Both the position numbers and the translations under genes were made by a program. This document shows, in pieces, positions 1-8,396 of a DNA stretch of 13,336 nt. Origin of the DNA: Armatimonadota bacterium (GTDB taxonomy: Bacteria > Armatimonadota > SYMT01); assembly GCA_020696885.1 (NCBI GenBank), contig JAJFMS010000014.1, positions 1 to 13,336 on the forward strand, written 5' to 3'. The notes under the pieces are model-generated. The model searched no databases. It saw nothing but the letters and a program-made list of their open reading frames with translations, and had not been told where the DNA came from. Positions within the stretch are counted from its first letter, which is position 1. The number at the start of each line of letters is the position of its first letter.

Positions 1-1
1 C

Positions 2-20
2 TTCTCCTAAGGAGAAATAG
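2..20 (+). promoter_or_regulatory. rpoC ribosome-binding site inside a small inverted repeat
   Basis: The Shine-Dalgarno sequence TAAGGAG (8-14) lies six bases before the rpoC ATG. It overlaps the right arm of a perfect 6-bp inverted repeat, TTCTCC (2-7) and GGAGAA (11-16), with the three-base loop TAA. If folded, the RNA hairpin would hide the SD. If the loop TAA is the rpoB stop codon, which cannot be checked here, ribosomes finishing rpoB would open it and couple the two genes. The SD itself is certain; the regulatory role is inferred. Confidence 0.6.
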
Positions 21-3000
21 ATGGCTGACGTTAGCAGCTTTGAAGCGATTAGGATCGGGATCGCTTCGCCGGATGAGATCCGCGACTGGTCTTACGGCGA
101 GGTCAAGAAGCCCGAGACGATCAATTACCGCACCTTCAAGCCGGAGCGAGACGGCCTGTTCTGCGAGCGGATCTTCGGACCGGTCAAGGACTGGGAGTGC
201 CACTGCGGCCGCTACAAGAAGGTCAAGTTCAAGGGCATCATCTGCGACCGCTGCGGCGTCGAGGTGACGCGCAGCAAGGTCCGCCGCGAGCGCATGGGCC
301 ACATCGAGCTGGCCGCGCCCGTTTGCCACATCTGGTACCTCAAGGGCGTACCGAGCCCGCTGGCGCTGATCCTGGACATCAGCCCGCGCCCGTTGGAGAA
401 GGTCCTCTACTTTGCCAGCTACGTGATCACTCACGTGGACCGGCGCAAGGTGAACGAGAACCTGGAAGAGGCCCGCTTCGCCGTGGAGCGCGAGATCGAG
501 CAGATCGAGCGTGAGACCAAGGAGCTGATCGAGGGCCTCGACGACGAGTACGCGCGCCGACTGGACGACGAGATCGAGCTGTTCGCCAACCCGCCGGAGC
601 CGGAAGAGGTGGACGAAGAGCTCGAGGACGATCTCGAAGAGCCGGAAGGCCCGCGCGAGCCCCCCACCCCGGAAGAGGTGGAGGCCGAGCGCAAGCGGCT
701 GGCCGCCAAGTTCGAGACCGAGAAGAAGCAGGTCCGCGAGCGCGAGGAGCGCAACCTCCGCGATCGCGTCCAGGAAGTCCACGACGCGGTGAAGCTGCTG
801 GAGAGCGTGGAGAAGCGCCAGCTCATCCCGGAAGAGCAGTACCGCAGCCTGGAGAAGCTGATCGAGATCCTCGGTCGCCGCCTCGAGAAGAACACCAACG
901 AGTGGGTCCGCGCCGGCCTCGGCGCCGCCGCGATCAAGGAGCTGCTCGAGGAGATCGACCTGGACAAGCTCGCCCGCGAGCTGCGCCAGGAGATCTCGCA
1001 GACCCAGGGTCCGCGGCGCCTGCGCGCCATCAAGCGGCTCGAGATCTGCGAGGCGTTCATCAAGAGCAAGGCGCGGCCGGACTGGATGATCATGGACGTG
1101 GTCCCGGTCATCCCGCCGGAGCTCCGCCCGATGGTCCAGCTCGACGGCGGCCGCTTTGCGACCTCCGACCTGAACGACCTCTACCGGCGCATCATCAACC
1201 GGAACAACCGGTTGAAGAAGATCGTGGAGATCCGCGCCCCGGAAAGCATCGTCAACCACGAGAAGCGGCTCCTGCAGGAAGCGGTGGACGCGCTCATCGA
1301 CAACGGTCGCCGCACGCGGCCGGTCGTGGGCAGCAACAACCGCCCGCTGCGGTCCCTCTCGGACATGCTCAAGGGTAAGGAAGGCCGGTTCCGAAAGAAC
1401 CTGCTGGGCAAGCGCGTCGACTACTCCGGCCGCTCCGTCATCGTCGTGGGTCCGCACCTCAAGCTGCACCAGTGCGGTCTCCCGCGCGAGATGGCGCTGG
1501 AGCTATTCAAGCCGTTCGTCATGAAGATGCTGGTCGAGACTCAGGTCACCAGCAACATCAAGACGGCCAAGCGGATGATCGACCGCATGAACCCGCTCGT
1601 GTGGGACGCGCTGGAGCGCGTGATCGCCGAGCACCCGGTCATGCTGAACCGCGCGCCCACGCTGCACCGCCTCGGCATCCAGGCCTTCGAGCCGGTGCTG
1701 GTGGATGGTAAAGCGATCCAGGTTCACCCGCTCGTCTGCCACGCGTTCAACGCGGACTTCGACGGGGACCAGATGGCCGTGCACGTGCCGCTCTCCGAGA
1801 CGGCGCAGGCCGAAGCGCGGATCCTGATGCTGTCCACGCAGAACCTGTTCTCGCCGGCGCACGGAGGCCCGATCGTCGCGCCGATCCAGGACATCGTTCT
1901 GGGTATGTACTACCTCACCGAGTCCCGCGACTCGGCGAAGGGCGCGCACACCACGTTCGCTAGCGTCGAGGACGCGATGCACGCCCACGCGTCGCAGGAC
2001 GTCCACCTCCTGGCGCCGGTCACGGTGCGGGTCGACTACCAGGACGACGACGGTGAGAGCTACCACAAGCTGATCGAGACCACGATCGGCCGCCTCTACC
2101 TGAACGAGGTGCTGCCGCCCCGCATGCGGTACCGTCCGAACTACATCGGCAAGACGATGCTCAAGGCAGACGTCTCGCGGATGATCTCGGACTGCTACAG
2201 CAAGTACGGCTCGCAGCGGACCATCGAGCTGCTGGATCAGGTGAAGAACCTGGGCTTCCGGTACTCGAGCGTCTCCGGGGTGACCGTGTCGATGACTGAC
2301 ATGGCGGTTCCGGCCAAGCGCCTCGAGATCATCGCTCACACGGAGCGGGAAGTGTCTCGTGCGAACGGCCACTTCCGCCGCGGTCTCCTGACAGCGGAAG
2401 AGCGGCGCCAGCGCGTGCTCGATCACTGGACCCGCGCCGCAAGCGACGTCGGGGACGCCGTGATGGAGTCGCTGGACCGGTACAACCCGCTGTTCATGAT
2501 GGCCCACTCCGGCGCTCGTGGATCCAAGCGACAGATCTCGCAGCTCTCCGGGATGCGCGGTCTCATGTCCGACCCGTTCGGCCGCCTCATCGAGGACCTG
2601 CCGATCAAGTCGAACTTCCACGAAGGTCTCTCCGTACTGGAGTTCTTCGTGTCCACCCACGGCGCCCGAAAGGGTCTCGCGGACACGGCCCTCCGAACGG
2701 CGGACGCCGGCTACCTGACCCGCCGTCTCGTGGACGTGGCGCAGGACGTCATCGTCCGCGACATCGACTGCGGCACGACGAACGGCATCTACGTTGGTGA
2801 GATCCGGGAAGGCCGGGAGCTCGTCGAGAAGCTGGCGGACCGCATCCGCGGCCGGCATGCGCTCGAGGAGATCGTGGATCCGGAAACCGGCGAGGTGCAC
2901 GCCACCGTCAACGAGGAGATCACGGACTCGGCCGCCGAGCGGATCGAGAAGGCGGGGATCAAGACGGTCGGTATCCGGTCGCCCTACACCTGCGAACTGC

Positions 3001-4433
3001 GCCAGGGGATCTGCGCCCGGTGCTACGGCCGAGACCTCGCCCGCGGTGGGCTGGTTGAAGTCGGCACTGCGGTGGGGATCATCGCGGCCCAGTCGATCGG
3101 TGAGCCGGGAACCCAGCTCACGATGCGCACCTTCCACACGGGTGGTGTCGCCGGTGAGTACCTGACCGGGGTGGCGGAAGTCAAAAAGAAGAAGCAGGAG
3201 ACCCTGCGACTGATCCACCGCGACGTCGAGGAAGGCATCGTCGAGTTCGGCGAGGAGAGCGGCGAGCGCGAGCGCGTCAAGGCGATCCAGGCGGTTCTCA
3301 AGGTGCTGGAAGAGCAGGTGCGTGGTCTACTCCGCGTCGTGGAGCTCTTCGAGGCCCGAAAGCCGAAGGGCCAGGCGATCATCTCCGAAGTGGACGGTAT
3401 CGTGATCGATATCGAAAGCAAGGGGATGCGCCAGGTGGTCATCCACACCGAGGAGAGCATCGAGGAGAGCAGCCGGATCGTGGGAGAGGCGTCGGCCGAG
3501 GACATCTTCGTGCCCGAAGCGCAGACGGTGCTTGCGAAGGCCGGTGAGAACATCACCGACAAGATCTTCAAGCAGATCCGCGACAACGGTTACCTCCACG
3601 TCAAGCTCCGCCGCAGCTACATGGTTCCCTACCGCGGGAACCTGGAAGTGGAGCAGGGCCAGCACATCCGCGCCGGCGACCGGCTGACGGAAGGCCCGCT
3701 GGATCCGCACAAGGTCCTGGACCTCCAGGGCGTGCGCGGGGTCCAGGAGTACCTGGTGCGCGAGATCCAGGCGGTCTACAAGAACCAGGGCGTGGACATC
3801 AACGACAAGCACGTGGAGATCATCGTCCGCCAGATGCTGAAGAAGCGGAAGATCGTCCACGCGGGCGATACGATGTTCCTCCCGGGCCAGGTGGTGGACA
3901 AGTTCGAGTTCGAGGATGAGAACCAGCGCGTCATCAACGCCAGCGGCACCGCCGCCACGGCGGAGTGGATGCTGCTGGGGATCACGGAAGCGTCCCTGCA
4001 GACGGACAGCTTCCTCTCCGCGGCCTCGTTCCAGAAGACCACCCGCGTCCTCACCGAAGCGGCGGTCCGCGGCAAGCGCGACCACCTGCAGGGGCTGAAG
4101 GAGAACGTCATCATCGGGCGGCTCATCCCGGCCGGCACCGGCCTGCCGCGGTACCGCAACCTGGACGTGGCGGTGCAGAACGACCAGGGCGAGTACGAGA
4201 TCCTCAAGTCGATCCCGCGCCAGCTCTCGCTGAAGGACGTGGACGTCGAGCGCGGTGGCGCGGACGACCTCAGCGCCCTGGAGCTGCGGGCGCTGGCGAG
4301 CCCCGAGATCCTGCCGGCCGGTCTCCTAGACCAGCCGGAAGCGCTCGCCTCCGCGGGCTTCGGGATCACGGATGCCGAAGGCAACCCGGAGATCTCCGGC
4401 CTCGGCGGCGGGGAGTTCGACGAGGACGAGTAA
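21..4433 (+). CDS. rpoC: DNA-directed RNA polymerase subunit beta' (complete)
   Basis: This is the largest catalytic subunit of RNA polymerase; with RpoB it forms the active-site cleft. The protein has 1470 residues. The N-terminal zinc site uses Cys60, Cys62, Cys75 and Cys78. The catalytic NADFDGD motif, whose three Asp residues hold the Mg ion, is at residues 577-583. The second zinc site is Cys917, Cys991, Cys998 and Cys1001. The trigger-loop segment [13 protein letters not shown] spans about 1027-1039. The [18 protein letters not shown] stretch of the switch/rudder region is intact. Compared with the E. coli protein, residues about 141-265 are an added Glu/Arg-rich coiled coil, with a strongly acidic Pro/Glu patch at about 190-218. 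The C-terminus is also acidic. The ATG is preceded by a strong AAGGAG six bases upstream. rpoB is expected just before the window, and its stop may be the TAA at 8-10. The gene ends at its own terminator. Identity is certain. Confidence 0.99.
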   Translation: MADVSSFEAIRIGIASPDEIRDWSYGEVKKPETINYRTFKPERDGLFCERIFGPVKDWECHCGRYKKVKFKGIICDRCGVEVTRSKVRRERMGHIELAAPVCHIWYLKGVPSPLALILDISPRPLEKVLYFASYVITHVDRRKVNENLEEARFAVEREIEQIERETKELIEGLDDEYARRLDDEIELFANPPEPEEVDEELEDDLEEPEGPREPPTPEEVEAERKRLAAKFETEKKQVREREERNLRDRVQEVHDAVKLLESVEKRQLIPEEQYRSLEKLIEILGRRLEKNTNEWVRAGLGAAAIKELLEEIDLDKLARELRQEISQTQGPRRLRAIKRLEICEAFIKSKARPDWMIMDVVPVIPPELRPMVQLDGGRFATSDLNDLYRRIINRNNRLKKIVEIRAPESIVNHEKRLLQEAVDALIDNGRRTRPVVGSNNRPLRSLSDMLKGKEGRFRKNLLGKRVDYSGRSVIVVGPHLKLHQCGLPREMALELFKPFVMKMLVETQVTSNIKTAKRMIDRMNPLVWDALERVIAEHPVMLNRAPTLHRLGIQAFEPVLVDGKAIQVHPLVCHAFNADFDGDQMAVHVPLSETAQAEARILMLSTQNLFSPAHGGPIVAPIQDIVLGMYYLTESRDSAKGAHTTFASVEDAMHAHASQDVHLLAPVTVRVDYQDDDGESYHKLIETTIGRLYLNEVLPPRMRYRPNYIGKTMLKADVSRMISDCYSKYGSQRTIELLDQVKNLGFRYSSVSGVTVSMTDMAVPAKRLEIIAHTEREVSRANGHFRRGLLTAEERRQRVLDHWTRAASDVGDAVMESLDRYNPLFMMAHSGARGSKRQISQLSGMRGLMSDPFGRLIEDLPIKSNFHEGLSVLEFFVSTHGARKGLADTALRTADAGYLTRRLVDVAQDVIVRDIDCGTTNGIYVGEIREGRELVEKLADRIRGRHALEEIVDPETGEVHATVNEEITDSAAERIEKAGIKTVGIRSPYTCELRQGICARCYGRDLARGGLVEVGTAVGIIAAQSIGEPGTQLTMRTFHTGGVAGEYLTGVAEVKKKKQETLRLIHRDVEEGIVEFGEESGERERVKAIQAVLKVLEEQVRGLLRVVELFEARKPKGQAIISEVDGIVIDIESKGMRQVVIHTEESIEESSRIVGEASAEDIFVPEAQTVLAKAGENITDKIFKQIRDNGYLHVKLRRSYMVPYRGNLEVEQGQHIRAGDRLTEGPLDPHKVLDLQGVRGVQEYLVREIQAVYKNQGVDINDKHVEIIVRQMLKKRKIVHAGDTMFLPGQVVDKFEFEDENQRVINASGTAATAEWMLLGITEASLQTDSFLSAASFQKTTRVLTEAAVRGKRDHLQGLKENVIIGRLIPAGTGLPRYRNLDVAVQNDQGEYEILKSIPRQLSLKDVDVERGGADDLSALELRALASPEILPAGLLDQPEALASAGFGITDAEGNPEISGLGGGEFDEDE

Positions 4434-4458
4434 TCGTCCCCGCCGATTGGCAAGTAGC

Positions 4459-4496
4459 ACAGCCCGGCCTCCAGAGGAGGCCGGGCTGTTTGCTTG
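4459..4496 (+). terminator. Rho-independent terminator of rpoC
   Basis: A perfect GC-rich stem pairs 4459-4472 with 4476-4489 (14 bp) around the three-base loop AGA, and is followed by the T-rich TTTGCTT. It begins 26 bases after the rpoC stop codon, which is a classic intrinsic terminator position. It separates the presumed rpoB-rpoC operon from the next gene, which is on the same strand. Confidence 0.93.
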
Positions 4497-4535
4497 TCAG
4501 AAGGGATCGGCTGCCCCCACCTGGGATTTTGAGTC

Positions 4536-5585
4536 ATGTCCAACCAACCCGACGAGTACGACAGCCCCTGGAAAGAGGCGGTCGAGCGATACTTTCCGTC
4601 GTTCCTCGCGTTCTACTTCCCGTTGGCCTATCAGGGCATCGATTGGTCCCGCGGCTACGAGTTCCTCGACAAGGAGCTGCAACAAGTGGTCCGCGATGCA
4701 GAGCTCGGCACGCGCCTCGCCGACAAGCTGGTCAAGGTGTGGCGGAAGGACGGCGAGGAGACCTGGGTCCTGATCCACCTGGAGGTGCAGGGGCAGGTAG
4801 ATCCGCACTTCGCCGAGCGGATGTTCGTCTATCACTACCGGATCTACGACCGCTACCGACGCCCGGTGGCGAGCTTTGCGCTTCTTGGCGACGAGCGACC
4901 GGGTTGGCGTCCCGCCCAGTTTGGTTACAATCTATGGGGATGCGAGATCGGATTGCGCTTCCCAGCGGTGAAGCTGCTCGATTTCGCACCCCGGATCGAG
5001 CAACTCGAGGAAGATTCGAACGTCTTCGCGGTGTTGACGGCCGCGCACCTCGAAGCGCAAGCAACCCGCTCGCAGCCGGACGACCGGTTCCGGTCCAGAA
5101 TTCGGCTAGCCAAGTCGCTCTACCGCCGGGGCTTTACTCGCGACGATATTCTCGAGTTGGTCCGATTTCTGGACTGGATCATGCATCTGCCGGAAGATCT
5201 GAGCCGCAGCTTCGCCGTGGAGCTTCGGGAGTTCGAGAGAGAGGTCCAAATGCCTTACGTTTCCAGCCACGAGCGGTTAGCAAAAGAGGAGGGCCTCCAA
5301 TACGGTCTCGAGCAAGGGCTGCAACAGGGTCTGCAGCGCGGCCTTGAGCAGGGCCTTGAGCGCGGCCTTGAGCAGGGGCTGCGGTTAGGAATTCTCGCCG
5401 AACTGCGGGCGTCGGTCATCGAGGTGCTCGCCGAACGCTTTCAAGCGACACCGGCGCGCCTTCGGGCGCACATCGAGGGCCTCTGCGACGAGGAGGCCTT
5501 GCGGCTCCTGCGGAAGCAGGCCCTCAATTGCGACAGCCTGACTTCTTTCGAGGACCAGGCGCTCGCGCGGGAAACGAGCGAGTAG
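4536..5585 (+). CDS. PD-(D/E)XK nuclease-like protein of the Rpn/PDDEXK_2 transposase-like family
   Basis: The protein has 349 residues. The N-terminal half resembles the large family of putative recombination-promoting nucleases (Rpn, PDDEXK_2). An acidic residue at Asp63 lies in RLADKLVKVW. It is followed by the strand IHLEVQGQ with Glu83-x-Gln85, the E-x-Q form of the nuclease motif typical of this family. The conserved stretch RMFVYHYRIYDRYRRPVAS follows at about 95-113. Residues 253-284 form eight tandem GLxx tetrapeptides. The tail, about 285-345, resembles the DUF4351-type C-terminus often found on these proteins. DNA cleavage activity is expected from family membership but not shown here. 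No strong SD precedes the ATG; it was chosen because the family's N-terminal PWKEAVERYFP block starts shortly after it. It stands alone between the rpoC terminator and the convergent repeat element, and no transposon ends were seen. Confidence 0.8.
   Translation: MSNQPDEYDSPWKEAVERYFPSFLAFYFPLAYQGIDWSRGYEFLDKELQQVVRDAELGTRLADKLVKVWRKDGEETWVLIHLEVQGQVDPHFAERMFVYHYRIYDRYRRPVASFALLGDERPGWRPAQFGYNLWGCEIGLRFPAVKLLDFAPRIEQLEEDSNVFAVLTAAHLEAQATRSQPDDRFRSRIRLAKSLYRRGFTRDDILELVRFLDWIMHLPEDLSRSFAVELREFEREVQMPYVSSHERLAKEEGLQYGLEQGLQQGLQRGLEQGLERGLEQGLRLGILAELRASVIEVLAERFQATPARLRAHIEGLCDEEALRLLRKQALNCDSLTSFEDQALARETSE
5292..5387 (+). repeat. Tandem 12-bp repeat encoding (GLxx)8
   Basis: Eight in-frame units of 12 bp encode GLQY-GLEQ-GLQQ-GLQR-GLEQ-GLER-GLEQ-GLRL. 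The DNA units vary most at the third and fourth codons (CAG/CAA, CGC, GAG). Near-identical copies at about 5341-5376 suggest recent unit duplication. Such Gly-Leu-x-x tails are common in this nuclease family and change length easily by slippage. Confidence 0.85.
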
Positions 5586-5611
5586 GCGGTTCCTGGCCGC
5601 CGGGATTTACC

Positions 5612-5667
5612 ACCAAGACACAAAGGCACTAAGAGAAGGTTTCTCCTTAGTGCCCTTATGTCTTGGT
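5612..5667. repeat. Hairpin 1 of the octamer element
   Basis: Arms 5612-5633 and 5646-5667 flank a 12-base loop. The two non-Watson-Crick positions read C/A and A/C on the plus strand, but become U/G and G/U in RNA made from the minus strand. The minus-strand transcript would therefore fold into a fully paired 22-bp stem. No U-run follows it on either strand, so a standard intrinsic terminator is not supported. Confidence 0.7.
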
Positions 5668-5694
5668 ACTGACGACTCAGGACGAGCACGAATT

Positions 5695-5762
5695 CACCAC
5701 GAAGGCACGAAGAGAAGGTCTCCCCTGTTCCCTCTCCTTGGTGTCTTCGTGTCTTTGTGGTG
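5695..5762. repeat. Hairpin 2 of the octamer element
   Basis: Arms 5695-5713 and 5744-5762 flank a 30-base loop. Both mismatched positions are G/T on the plus strand, so RNA from the plus strand would pair all 19 positions using two G-U pairs. The outer arm ends just beyond the stop codon (5768-5766) of the minus-strand propeller gene. Confidence 0.7.
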
Positions 5763-5765
5763 CCT

Positions 5766-7583
5766 CTACTGGGATCGTCTCTTATCGGGGTGCGAACTGG
5801 GCACCCCGGGCGTGTCCGCGATCACCAACACCGCTCGCCCGCCGGGAGGTCCCGTAGCGCTTACCATAATGCGGTTGCGCTTCCGCCGCATCAGCGACTC
5901 CACGTCGAGGGTCTGCGTCTGCCCATCCACGAAGGTGAGCGTCCTCGCGAGCTTCCCGTTCACCCGCACGACGATGCCTTCGATGCCCGGCGTGCCGTTC
6001 TGCACGGTGATGAACCGCTCCATCTGCGGCACATCGCGGTACTCCCGGCGCCACCGCGACTTCCCGCGCGGGATCTCGATCTCGGCGATCACCGGGTCGC
6101 AATCCACCACGTTGCCCGCGCAGTCCGTCACGCGTAGATCGACCCTGGCCTTGTAGCGCGCGTCCCTTCGCGTCGCCGTGACGATCACCGCGTTGCGCGT
6201 GCCGGGCTCGAATGAGACAGCTACGTCGATGTTCTGGGCCACCGTGACTTCCACGGAGGCGAGGCCGGACCCGGTATCCTGCAGCCGGATGTCGATCTCC
6301 GTGGGCGGTCCGCTGCGCGTGGCAGCGAGCAGGCAGCTCGGCGCCGTTGTGTCCCCGTACGGGTTGAACCGGTAGGCGCTGACCTGCTGTCCCACTGCGG
6401 TGGCATTGCCCACGAACAGGATCCCGCGGCCCGGGTAGAACGCCAGCCCCGCGGCCTCGCTCCCGTCGCCGGTGATGGAAGCTCCGACCGGGACCAAGCT
6501 CGCGGTGCTCACCGCCACGATCCTGTTGACGATCGTCTCCTTCTCGTCCAGCGGGTTGGGACCGAACGTTGCGGCGAGGTACTCGCCGCACGGGTGCACC
6601 TCCAGCCCGTTCACCGCGCCGGTCGCCCCGGTGGCGGCCACCACGGCGCCGGACAATCCCCCATCCGGCGACACGTCGAACCGCACCAGGTCTCCGTCCC
6701 ACGTGCCGGCGAACAGCGCGGTGTCGTCCGGAGCCAGCGCGATCGCTCCGGAGCTGATCTCCTCCAGCGGCAGCGCGAACGGGGAGCCCGCCACGCCGGC
6801 GAGACTTCCGTCCGTTCCGATCTCGAAGACGGAGATGTCGTTGGTGCCGCCAAAGGTCGAGCCGTTGGCGACGAAGAGGTGACATCCCCCTTCACAAGCA
6901 CGCATCCTGCGAGCCGTCGGGGTGGCGATCAGTCCCCCTCCGCCGGCATCGCCGCCGGTCTCCGTGATCCCCTGCAGCGCCAGGGAGCCATCCGTCTCCA
7001 CGCGGAACCGACTGACGGAGTTCGGAGCCCAACCGTTGTTCACGTACAGGTAGTCGGATGCGCCGCCGTTCGGATGCGCTACGTAGGTCAGCCCTTGCGC
7101 GGCGCAGTTCTCATCATTGACGCCGAGCGAAGCTCGCTGGCGCGGCGAGAGGCCGCCGTCCGCGGCCACATCGAAGACGGCCACCTCGTCCTCGCACACC
7201 GCCACGTAGAGCCGAGTTCCCGTTGGGTTCGTGGCCATGCCGGTCGGCACAGAGGGCGGATCGACTGACGTGGGCAGCACCGGCGCCATTCCCCGGTAAG
7301 AGAGCGCGCCGGTCGTGGCCACATTCAGGACCGTGATGGAGCTGCTGTCCTGGTTGGAAACGAACAGCCGCTTCTGGTCCGGGCTCAGCAGCACGACGTT
7401 GGAGTTCGTGCCCGGACTGAACGAGAACGGCGATCCGGGGATGCGGGTGATCGGCAGCGGTGCGGCGGAAACCAGGGCCAGCGGCAACAGGCTGCAGAGC
7501 ACCAGGCCCGTCGCGAGGCCCACCCGTGTAGAGAGACGCAGCACGAACCGCTCGTGCCAGCGGCCATTCATCGCGCTTATCAT
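5766..7583 (-). CDS. Secreted lactonase-type beta-propeller protein with C-terminal Ig-like extension
   Basis: The protein has 605 residues from the ATG at 7583, chosen because a textbook AAGGAG (7596-7591) lies seven bases upstream. An in-frame GTG at 7613 overlapping the previous stop would add ten residues but has no comparable site. Residues 1-40 form a signal peptide (Arg-containing n-region, hydrophobic VGLATGLVLCSLLPLALVSA, then AP). About 41-410 is built of seven blade-like repeats of the form LFVSNxxSxxIxVxxVxxxGxLS, with GSPF turns near both ends, as in the cytochrome-D1/lactonase (YVTN-like, PF10282-type) propellers. From the DTTAPSC motif (about 411) onward comes an Ig-like segment (DTGSGLASVEV, VTDCAGN) and a further beta-rich tail. 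Many cysteines suggest disulfides outside the cytoplasm. Lactonase activity is not implied; many relatives are of unknown function. It is the last gene of the minus-strand operon. Confidence 0.85.
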   Translation of the reverse strand: MISAMNGRWHERFVLRLSTRVGLATGLVLCSLLPLALVSAAPLPITRIPGSPFSFSPGTNSNVVLLSPDQKRLFVSNQDSSSITVLNVATTGALSYRGMAPVLPTSVDPPSVPTGMATNPTGTRLYVAVCEDEVAVFDVAADGGLSPRQRASLGVNDENCAAQGLTYVAHPNGGASDYLYVNNGWAPNSVSRFRVETDGSLALQGITETGGDAGGGGLIATPTARRMRACEGGCHLFVANGSTFGGTNDISVFEIGTDGSLAGVAGSPFALPLEEISSGAIALAPDDTALFAGTWDGDLVRFDVSPDGGLSGAVVAATGATGAVNGLEVHPCGEYLAATFGPNPLDEKETIVNRIVAVSTASLVPVGASITGDGSEAAGLAFYPGRGILFVGNATAVGQQVSAYRFNPYGDTTAPSCLLAATRSGPPTEIDIRLQDTGSGLASVEVTVAQNIDVAVSFEPGTRNAVIVTATRRDARYKARVDLRVTDCAGNVVDCDPVIAEIEIPRGKSRWRREYRDVPQMERFITVQNGTPGIEGIVVRVNGKLARTLTFVDGQTQTLDVESLMRRKRNRIMVSATGPPGGRAVLVIADTPGVPSSHPDKRRSQ

Positions 7584-7596
7584 CGGTTGACTCCTT
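7584..7596 (-). promoter_or_regulatory. Shine-Dalgarno site that sets the propeller start
   Basis: Read on the minus strand, AAGGAG (7596-7591) is followed by a seven-base spacer and then the ATG at 7583. It favours this ATG over the upstream GTG at 7613, whose GTGA merely overlaps the stop codon of the preceding gene. Confidence 0.8.
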
Positions 7597-7609
7597 ATGT
7601 CGACCCGGC

Positions 7610-8356
7610 TCACTGGGGATCTCGCTGCCGGTGACTGTCAGTAGAGCGCTGAAAACCGCCCAAGATCGCGGAGGTCAGTCCATTCGCAACGTTGTTCTCA
7701 CCTCCACCGATCCAGGTGAACGGCTGGGCGGCACGGTTGTTTACGCCACCGCTCACTGATGAGCGATCGCCTTCCGCGAGGCTGCTGAAGCCGCCGCTCA
7801 CGTGGGAGAAGTCCCCGCTCGCCGTGTTGAGGTAGCCTCCGGTGACAGAGGCGTTGGGGCGAAGGATAGCGTTGGAGTGACCGGCCACCAAACCGGCGGT
7901 GCTCGTGTAAGCGTGGCCAAGGCCGATCACTAGGTTATGGGAGCCCTTCTTACCCTCTCCCCGATCCACTTCGTCGTAGCCGATGATCAGGTTCCCGAGC
8001 CCCCGGTTGGTGTCCAGTGGGTCTACTCGCACGCCGTTCGTCTGCCCGGCACCACTGCGTATGTGCAGGTTGGCGCCAGTGATGTAGAGGTTGTTCCCCT
8101 GCCGGTAGAACGTCCGATCCGGGCCGGGTCCCCAGAGCAGCGCTTCGATGTCGCGAAGTCGGCGCACGACCGAAGGGGAGGCGGTAGAGCCTGCGGCGTT
8201 ACTCGGAGCGCTAAACAAGGAGACGATGAGCGCGACGGCCAGCGCGGAGGCGACAGTGCGCCAGCGGCGCGCTTCCACGTCCACGCGAGTGAGCTTGCGC
8301 TCCAGCAGCGAGAGGCGCGCATCGGTTGCGACCAGTTCAGAGCTTTGGTTCTTCAT
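7610..8356 (-). CDS. Membrane-anchored YadA-head-like beta-roll protein, shorter paralogue
   Basis: The protein has 248 residues. Residues 1-30 are a charged, heptad-like cytoplasmic segment. About 33-53 is a hydrophobic membrane or signal-anchor helix ending in SNAAG. Residues 54-68 (AAGSTASPSVVRRLR) are shared almost word for word with the neighbouring paralogue. The strand segment NLYITGANLHIR and the GSHNLVIG motif follow. Repeats with Gly-Gly at an exact 15-residue spacing (last Gly at 164, 179, 194, 209, 224) match the left-handed beta-roll head repeats of trimeric autotransporter adhesins (YadA-like). No C-terminal outer-membrane anchor is present. The last 20 residues (after ILGGFQ) lose the pattern and are Arg/Gln/Asp-rich, unlike the paralogue's end, which hints at a truncation or frameshift. 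The SD AGAGGA lies 5-6 bases upstream. Ligand and function are unknown. Confidence 0.8.
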   Translation of the reverse strand: MKNQSSELVATDARLSLLERKLTRVDVEARRWRTVASALAVALIVSLFSAPSNAAGSTASPSVVRRLRDIEALLWGPGPDRTFYRQGNNLYITGANLHIRSGAGQTNGVRVDPLDTNRGLGNLIIGYDEVDRGEGKKGSHNLVIGLGHAYTSTAGLVAGHSNAILRPNASVTGGYLNTASGDFSHVSGGFSSLAEGDRSSVSGGVNNRAAQPFTWIGGGENNVANGLTSAILGGFQRSTDSHRQRDPQ

Positions 8357-8396
8357 GAGGTTCCTCTTCGCAGGATGATGGTGTGGTGGACGACGG

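Larger units (their letters stand above)
5608..5762. repeat. Octamer-based (CACNAAGR) double palindrome in a convergent spacer
   Basis: The spacer holds direct runs of the octamer CACNAAGR: CACCAAGA-CACAAAGG-CACTAAGA at 5611-5634 and CACGAAGG-CACGAAGA at 5698-5713. On the opposite strand it holds CACAAAGA-CACGAAGA-CACCAAGG, reading from 5759 down to 5736, and degenerate copies from 5668 to 5645. These make two hairpins: 5612-5633 with 5646-5667 (20 of 22 paired) and 5695-5713 with 5744-5762 (17 of 19 Watson-Crick). Being 8-nt periodic, the unit cannot be a coding repeat. It ends four bases from the stop codon of the minus-strand gene, so it may also act as a two-way transcript end. Similar motifs occur in many environmental genomes, as I recall; their role is unknown. 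Confidence 0.8.

Noticed and set aside
1503..3218. A 571-codon open frame on the minus strand inside rpoC
   Set aside because: It is fully antisense to invariant rpoC sequence, its product is rich in Arg/His/Val/Leu as expected for a GC-rich shadow frame, and it has no recognisable domain.
3965..5347. A 460-codon plus-strand frame crossing the end of rpoC, the terminator and the nuclease gene
   Set aside because: It runs out of frame through two well-supported genes and a terminator; the protein is low-complexity Arg/Pro/Gly.
5608..5762. Insertion sequence or MITE ends in the convergent spacer
   Set aside because: The arms are inverted, but no target-site duplication or defined outer termini could be found, so it is described only as a repeat element.
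7610..7613. GTG start of the propeller gene overlapping the previous stop (GTGA)
   Set aside because: It would be a plausible coupled start, but the ATG at 7583 has a much better SD and gives a normal-length signal peptide.
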